Assembly (NCBI GenBank): GCA_019135895.1
Contig: JAGVVH010000304.1
Location: forward strand, 1 to 39,717
Direction of reading: 5' to 3'
DNA: 39,717 nucleotides
Source: Bacteroidota bacterium
GTDB lineage: Bacteria > Bacteroidota > Bacteroidia > Bacteroidales > WCHB1-69
This document shows positions 34,934 through 39,717 of this stretch, in pieces. The position numbers were made by a program, and so were the translations under genes. Positions within the stretch are counted from its first letter, which is position 1; every line of letters starts with the position of its first letter. Under the pieces are notes generated by a model that was given only the letters and a program-made list of their open reading frames with translations, was not told the origin of the DNA and made no database searches.

Positions 34934-37900
34934 TTAAGGAATCAAGGTAACATAACCTTTCTTAAAAAAAGATTTTCCGGCAACATCTTTATAAAAAATA
35001 ACATAGTGAAGAACTGTAGAAACAGATAAGGGTTTTCCATTATAGGTTCCATCCCACCCTTGATCGACATCTGTTGTAGTAAAAACCACATTTCCCCATC
35101 TGTCATAAATTTGCATCAAATAATCCTCCGATGAAACATAGGTCAATACCGGTTTGAAAAGATCATTGAGTCCATTTCCATCAGGCGTGAAAGCATTTGG
35201 AACATAAATTATGGAAGATTCATTCACAATTAATTGCATTTCCATTGAATCAAGGCAATCATATTCATTAGCAACTGTCAACATTACCCTATAACGACCT
35301 GCATCGGAAAATGAGTGACTCAGGAACTGAGAATTTGAAAAACTCCCATCTCCAAAATCCCAAAACCATGAATTGGCCATCTGAGAGCAATCTCTAAAAT
35401 CTACGGGACTATTTTCCAGAATATTGTTTTCTTTGCTGACGGTGAAGCAGGCTGTCGGACCTTCAATTTCATCAATTCTGAAACTATAGTCCACTTCGCA
35501 AACAGAATCATTAACTGTTATGGAATAATTTCCCGGAGCAAGATTATATCCCCTGGTGTTTTCATGAAACTGAACAGAATTCCACTCAATATTATAAATT
35601 CCGCTTCCCCCTGAAATATCCAGGATTATCCAACCATCATCCCGATCACAATGCGAGGGAGAAATCTCTTGAGTGGAAATTTGAGGAATAGAATTTGAAA
35701 CGTAAAGTGACAAAGAGTCAAAGCAACCGTCAGCATCTTCGACCGATACCACATAATTTCCCTCGGATATTCCGGCTAAATAATCACTATTGCTATTCCC
35801 GTTTGACCAAAGATAATTTACAGGATCAGTACCCCCTTCGAGAAAAACTTTTATGGAGGCATTTGAAAGATTGCAGGTTTCATTAACTAAACTCTCAAGA
35901 AAAAGTTGAGGGAATGGTTTTCCAATCACAGAATCACGATAGGTTATAATACAGTTATTTGCATCTGATATTACGACAGAATATTCATTTTCATTGAGAT
36001 TACCAATATCAGAAGTTGTGGCATTGTTGCTCCAAAGAAATTGATAAGGAATGGTGCCACCGGTGACTGTCAGGTCTATGGAGCCATTCGGCAAATTACA
36101 TGTTGCATCAGTTTTGGTACCACTGACAACCAAATCAGCAGGCTGCGAAATAGCCACAGTAGTTGAAGTCTGAAAATTATTATAATCTGATACTGTAACA
36201 TGATATTGACCGGCAGCAAGATTAATGGCGGAGTTTCCGTTTTGTATAGGATCAGTGTCCCATTGATAGGTATAGGGAGGCGTTCCCCCTTGAACAGACA
36301 AAGTTGCTGTACCATTATTTTCCCCGAAACAGGTAACATGTGAAAAAGCCAAAATCGAACAGGTCAAATTATCGGGGACAACAATCGGAACATTCAATGA
36401 AACAATATTATGACATTCATCACTGACTGTAATAGTGACTACACTATTTTGCACAGCCGGTGTGCCCGCCTCCGGATTCTGCGAAATAAGAAGCGCTTCT
36501 CGAGTTGTACAGTTATCCGAAGAGAGTAACCGAACGTCACTCCTAAGATCGGGAATAAGATACTGAGCGCTCACAACATCGGCCGGGTGCGACAATATTG
36601 TTCCGGTAATTACCGGTGCCAACGTATCCCTTATAATCATTGAAACCGTATCAGCTGCCACACAATTGTTTTGGTCAGTAACTATTACTGAGATATCGGC
36701 CTGATAATTACAATTTTCAGCATTAAACAAAAGAGCAACCGTATCATTATCAGAATTCTGTAGTCCGTTTCCGGTCCAGAGAAAGTGATAGTTGGGAGTG
36801 CCCCCTAAAACAGAAGCAGTGATCCTCTCTTGAAACAAATTCGGACAAATCTCATAATCCGGCAACTGAATATTAACTTCCGGCAATGGATTTACCACCA
36901 CCTGAATTGATCCTATTTTAGCACAACCATTTGAAGAAGTAACTGTTACCGAATAAGAGGTACTAATATCAGGGTGAATGGTAATAGAAGAGTCTGTTTC
37001 TCCGGTATTCCACCTGTAACTTCCACTAGCGGAAGCTGTTAAAATAGTGGATTGCCTATAACAAATAAAATTATTGCCACTTATCGAAGCTTCCACAGAT
37101 GGCAAAATGGTAATAGTTCTTGTAATGGAAGCAGTACAGCCAGAAGCTGAAGTTCCTGTAACAAAATAGGTTGAGGTTTCAGTAGGAAATACCGTGACAG
37201 AATTTTCGCTTTCTCCTGTACTCCAAATATAGTCATTTGCACCCGAAGCAATAAGAACTGCCGAATCTCCTTGGCAAATGGTTGATGAAGAGACTGACAC
37301 ATTCATTACTGGCAATGGATTTACGGTAACAACCAAACTTACTGAAGCGGAACAATTTCCATTGCTCCCTATGACAGTATAGGTTGTGTTAACCGTAGGA
37401 GTTACGTTGACTGTTGATGCAGTACCGAGGTTGTGACTCCAGCGATAGGAAGCAGCTCCGGCGGCAGAGAAAGTAACATTTTCTCCCCGACATAAAACTG
37501 CGTCATCAGGAGTTACCGAAATTTCCGGAATAGTATCAATAACTACATTGGTTACGGCAGTATCAGAAGAGGTACTGTTGCTCATAATTAAAGTATATAC
37601 TCCTGACATTGAATTAGTAACATTCGAAATAACAGGATTTTGAAGCGATGAACTCCACCCGTTCGGGCCACTCCACTGATAGGTTGCTCCGGCAACAGAA
37701 GTATTGGACATGAGTTGCAATGTTGCCCCTTCACAAAGAGGTCCGTTATTACTCGCCTGTGCAAGTAAATTGCAATCTGTCGTTGAGGATGAAGAAGAAA
37801 CAGCATTGAAAGTGATAGTCCCGTTTCCTCCATTATAATTGGTAATCAGTAGCAAATAGAACTCTCCCTGTTGTGCATTGGGTATATAACACCATTCTGT

Positions 37901-38749
37901 GGGTTGTCCCGAATAACTGCAATCTACCAAATTTCCAATCGGATAGCCGCCCATACTACTGGTATGATCTCCATCTGTTGGACGATGACTTGAATGATAG
38001 GTAGTAGTAAAGTCATAATATCTGCAACAAAGGAAATCCATAAAATCAGTTTGATTGGCGGCAATAAAAGGTCCCCAACAGGCAAAATCGACATCAATTC
38101 CGTACCCGTTAACTGAAACTTGCTGAATGAATATCAGCAAATCGCCCGGGTCATTGATTCGCATATAATACCATGCAGGACGGGGTGCTGAATATAAACA
38201 ACCATAAGGTGTGCCACCGGTAAAAAAAGTATTTGCATTTCCGGAAGTGCCTGATGGATAGGATATAAAGGGATTTTCGTCCGTACAGAAAGGATTTGCG
38301 CCATCTGAACCGCAAGGAGAACCGGGCAATTGGGAAACCGCAATACAAGAAGAACAAGAAATTGTGGCACTCCATCCCGAACTTACCCCGGATGAATTTG
38401 ATACAAATCTAAAAGTCAAACTATTTCCCGAAGAAATTATCTCAGGAGGCAGCGTATTCCCGGTTCGGGTCGAAAGCAAAGGCGAAGAAATAGAATTCCC
38501 ATCATAAATATAAAGATAATCTCCGGCGGCGAGAGAAAAGGAAGAAAAATTGATGGAAAGATGATTCCCCGAGGAATATATTGTTTGTGTAATATCTTGA
38601 TTATTCGAATAATTGGAATTTCCACCCGGGTCATACCATGTTCCCGAACAAGTGGTAATGGAATTTCCGGACATTGTAAATGTTTGACAATCTGCATTTA
38701 TAATGTTGATGACAAAGAAAAAAAACAACAGCTCCCGTCTAAATTTCAT
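34934..38749 (-). CDS. Large CUB/Ig/SprB-repeat/PKD surface protein with CHU_C T9SS domain
   Basis: A 1271-residue protein from ATG 38749, with signal peptide KFRRELLFFFFVINIINADC. Modules, approximate residues: CUB 23-130 (GDYLYIYDGNS, SLTFRFVSNSS); a Cys-rich domain common in Bacteroidetes 135-335 (WYYMRINDPGDLLIFIQQV); Ig-like units 340-630 (TYQWSGPNGWSS, SYRWSHN, YIWSTGES, SYRWNTGETDSS); a further beta domain; four SprB-type repeats about 803-1090 (GGTPPYTYQW, GGTIPYQFLWS, GGTDPVNYLWS, GGSGIYNIEW); PKD 1095-1180 (WFWDFGDGSFS); CHU_C 1182-1271 (YVPNAFTPDGNGLNDLF, QIYDRWGNVVF, GYVTLIP). SprB repeats occur in the mobile gliding adhesin of Flavobacterium. The frame opens 14 codons earlier at 38791, but the promoter box at 38770 and the signal peptide favour 38749. 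Confidence 0.9.
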   Translation of the reverse strand: MKFRRELLFFFFVINIINADCQTFTMSGNSITTCSGTWYDPGGNSNYSNNQDITQTIYSSGNHLSINFSSFSLAAGDYLYIYDGNSISSPLLSTRTGNTLPPEIISSGNSLTFRFVSNSSGVSSGWSATISCSSCIAVSQLPGSPCGSDGANPFCTDENPFISYPSGTSGNANTFFTGGTPYGCLYSAPRPAWYYMRINDPGDLLIFIQQVSVNGYGIDVDFACWGPFIAANQTDFMDFLCCRYYDFTTTYHSSHRPTDGDHTSSMGGYPIGNLVDCSYSGQPTEWCYIPNAQQGEFYLLLITNYNGGNGTITFNAVSSSSSTTDCNLLAQASNNGPLCEGATLQLMSNTSVAGATYQWSGPNGWSSSLQNPVISNVTNSMSGVYTLIMSNSTSSDTAVTNVVIDTIPEISVTPDDAVLCRGENVTFSAAGAASYRWSHNLGTASTVNVTPTVNTTYTVIGSNGNCSASVSLVVTVNPLPVMNVSVSSSTICQGDSAVLIASGANDYIWSTGESENSVTVFPTETSTYFVTGTSASGCTASITRTITILPSVEASISGNNFICYRQSTILTASASGSYRWNTGETDSSITIHPDISTSYSVTVTSSNGCAKIGSIQVVVNPLPEVNIQLPDYEICPNLFQERITASVLGGTPNYHFLWTGNGLQNSDNDTVALLFNAENCNYQADISVIVTDQNNCVAADTVSMIIRDTLAPVITGTILSHPADVVSAQYLIPDLRSDVRLLSSDNCTTREALLISQNPEAGTPAVQNSVVTITVSDECHNIVSLNVPIVVPDNLTCSILAFSHVTCFGENNGTATLSVQGGTPPYTYQWDTDPIQNGNSAINLAAGQYHVTVSDYNNFQTSTTVAISQPADLVVSGTKTDATCNLPNGSIDLTVTGGTIPYQFLWSNNATTSDIGNLNENEYSVVISDANNCIITYRDSVIGKPFPQLFLESLVNETCNLSNASIKVFLEGGTDPVNYLWSNGNSNSDYLAGISEGNYVVSVEDADGCFDSLSLYVSNSIPQISTQEISPSHCDRDDGWIILDISGGSGIYNIEWNSVQFHENTRGYNLAPGNYSITVNDSVCEVDYSFRIDEIEGPTACFTVSKENNILENSPVDFRDCSQMANSWFWDFGDGSFSNSQFLSHSFSDAGRYRVMLTVANEYDCLDSMEMQLIVNESSIIYVPNAFTPDGNGLNDLFKPVLTYVSSEDYLMQIYDRWGNVVFTTTDVDQGWDGTYNGKPLSVSTVLHYVIFYKDVAGKSFFKKGYVTLIP

Positions 38750-38769
38750 TCTCACTCTTAAAAAGGGGA

Positions 38770-38777
38770 CAAAAATA
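38770..38777 (-). promoter_or_regulatory. -7 promoter box for the CUB/SprB/CHU_C gene; decides its start
   Basis: The minus strand reads TATTTTTG, 20 bp upstream of ATG 38749 and downstream of the alternative start at 38791. It therefore excludes 38791 if this promoter is used. Confidence 0.55.
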
Positions 38778-38894
38778 AGAATAAAATGCAATAAATTACA
38801 TAAATAAGGTTATAAAAGGAAAAATTTTCAATAAAAAACTAATTGAATTTGAGGATAAGCGAAAAACTGATTTATTTACCTCATAAAAATAATA

Positions 38895-39587
38895 TTATTC
38901 CTCGTCAGTCCAATATGGATTAAAAATATCTCCTATTCGATATCGCCAATTAGGAACAGGTGGAAGATGCCAATCAGAGTATTTTTTAGCTTTATATAAA
39001 TCATCTTTAGTATAAATCAAATTATCAAAGCCGATAGTTTTATGATCTATTATTTCGACCATTTTAAGAAAATATCTTTTGTAAAATAAGTATCCATAAG
39101 TAAATTGAGGAATTTCAATCTGGAAATAATTACTTTCTTTATTTATAATCTTATATTCACCTTTAGCAAATGGAGCTTCAACAAAGTTCTCTAAAGGATA
39201 GATATATATTTCTATTTTTTGAATAGTTAAAAATGTATCTATTGGAATAGAAAACACATTTTCATCGCTTATATAAATGCTACTATAAAATCCATTCTTT
39301 TCTAAAAATTTGGTTTCAAAACTGCTATTTTTTGTAATATCACTATTTTTAATATCGCCTTTATCATAAATGATTTTTAGAAAATAGAAAAAATCATCCT
39401 GTTGAAATTCTATCATTTGAGATTTACTATTTTCATAAGGACTATTAATGATAATATTTACTACTGAAGAATTTTCTATTTTTTTTTCAACAACATTTAA
39501 TAGTAAATCAGAACTATAGGTAAAATTTGTATCAGAAAACAAATAATATGCTTTATTTTTATATTTTACATATTTTCCATAACTCAT
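38895..39587 (-). CDS. Hypothetical protein, AT-rich orphan, function unknown
   Basis: A 230-residue protein from ATG 39587 (MSYGKYVKYKNKAYYLF); a TTG at 39629 in the same frame is an alternative, and an in-frame stop lies at 39654. There is no signal peptide, membrane helix or motif I recognise. It is rich in Ile, Lys, Asn, Tyr and Phe, with short beta strands (IEIYIYPLENFVEAPF), and ends with an aromatic, Pro-rich part (DWHLPPVPNWRYRIGDIF) and acidic WTDEE. The base composition looks lower in GC than its neighbours, and no TAnnTTTG box was found before it. Such AT-rich orphans with acidic tails are sometimes immunity-type or other accessory proteins, but I have no evidence for that here. 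Confidence 0.6.
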   Translation of the reverse strand: MSYGKYVKYKNKAYYLFSDTNFTYSSDLLLNVVEKKIENSSVVNIIINSPYENSKSQMIEFQQDDFFYFLKIIYDKGDIKNSDITKNSSFETKFLEKNGFYSSIYISDENVFSIPIDTFLTIQKIEIYIYPLENFVEAPFAKGEYKIINKESNYFQIEIPQFTYGYLFYKRYFLKMVEIIDHKTIGFDNLIYTKDDLYKAKKYSDWHLPPVPNWRYRIGDIFNPYWTDEE

Positions 39588-39717
39588 CAAATTATCATCT
39601 CCATTTAGTACTCCCCTTTCTTTAGACAACTTTTTCTCATTTTTAAGACAATTTTATTTTTTTTAATTTGTTAGTTTATCTTCAGGTTCGGGAGAAAAAA
39701 TCTTTACTTACTTCGTT

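Overview
The window is AT-rich, tightly packed DNA from a member of the Bacteroidetes (Bacteroidota). Three observations support this. Five proteins end in type IX secretion system (T9SS) sorting domains or gliding-motility-type C-terminal domains. Many genes are preceded by the Bacteroidetes -7 box TAnnTTTG (usually TATTTTTG) rather than by sigma70 boxes and Shine-Dalgarno sites. DUF4476, DUF2851, GEVED, SprB-type and PCMD-like domains are also typical of the phylum. I cannot name the species. I found no rRNA, tRNA, CRISPR array, insertion sequence or prophage.

Layout. 1-600: the 3' end of dnaK and its terminator. 690-2670: a secreted DUF4476 protein and a DusB-type tRNA dihydrouridine synthase, both on the minus strand. 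2950-12660: one giant gene for a 3236-residue modular secreted protein with a type A T9SS tail, closed by a bidirectional hairpin terminator shared with convergent uvrC. 14560-17650: a TMTC-like polytopic GT-C protein with a TPR tail, then a short-chain dehydrogenase. 17880-21090: a secreted unknown, mannose-6-phosphate isomerase and QueA, closely spaced. 21220-23630: an 803-residue T9SS protein with six cysteine repeats. 23780-27550: an S41 protease overlapping an O-antigen-ligase-like protein, then cytidine deaminase. 27645-28950: a beta-barrel protein convergent with a small polytopic membrane protein. 28991-32794, minus strand: an ECF sigma factor, a membrane-anchored protein with a CHU_C tail, a short M16-peptidase-like ORF and a fibronectin-type CHU_C protein. 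32896-34792: Mpg glycosylase and DUF2851. 34934-38749: a 1271-residue CUB/Ig/SprB/PKD/CHU_C protein. 38895-39587: an AT-rich orphan.

How the genes may fit together. About 19 kb of the 39.7 kb encodes large surface or secreted proteins that would leave by T9SS. The O-antigen-ligase-like protein could matter because T9SS type A cargo is anchored to A-LPS in studied species. The most unusual local arrangement is the ECF sigma gene followed by a putative membrane-bound partner whose periplasmic end is itself a T9SS-type C-terminal domain, upstream of another CHU_C protein. This suggests, without proving, a sigma switch that senses T9SS cargo or secretion status. The remaining genes are mostly housekeeping (DNA repair, tRNA modification, nucleotide salvage).
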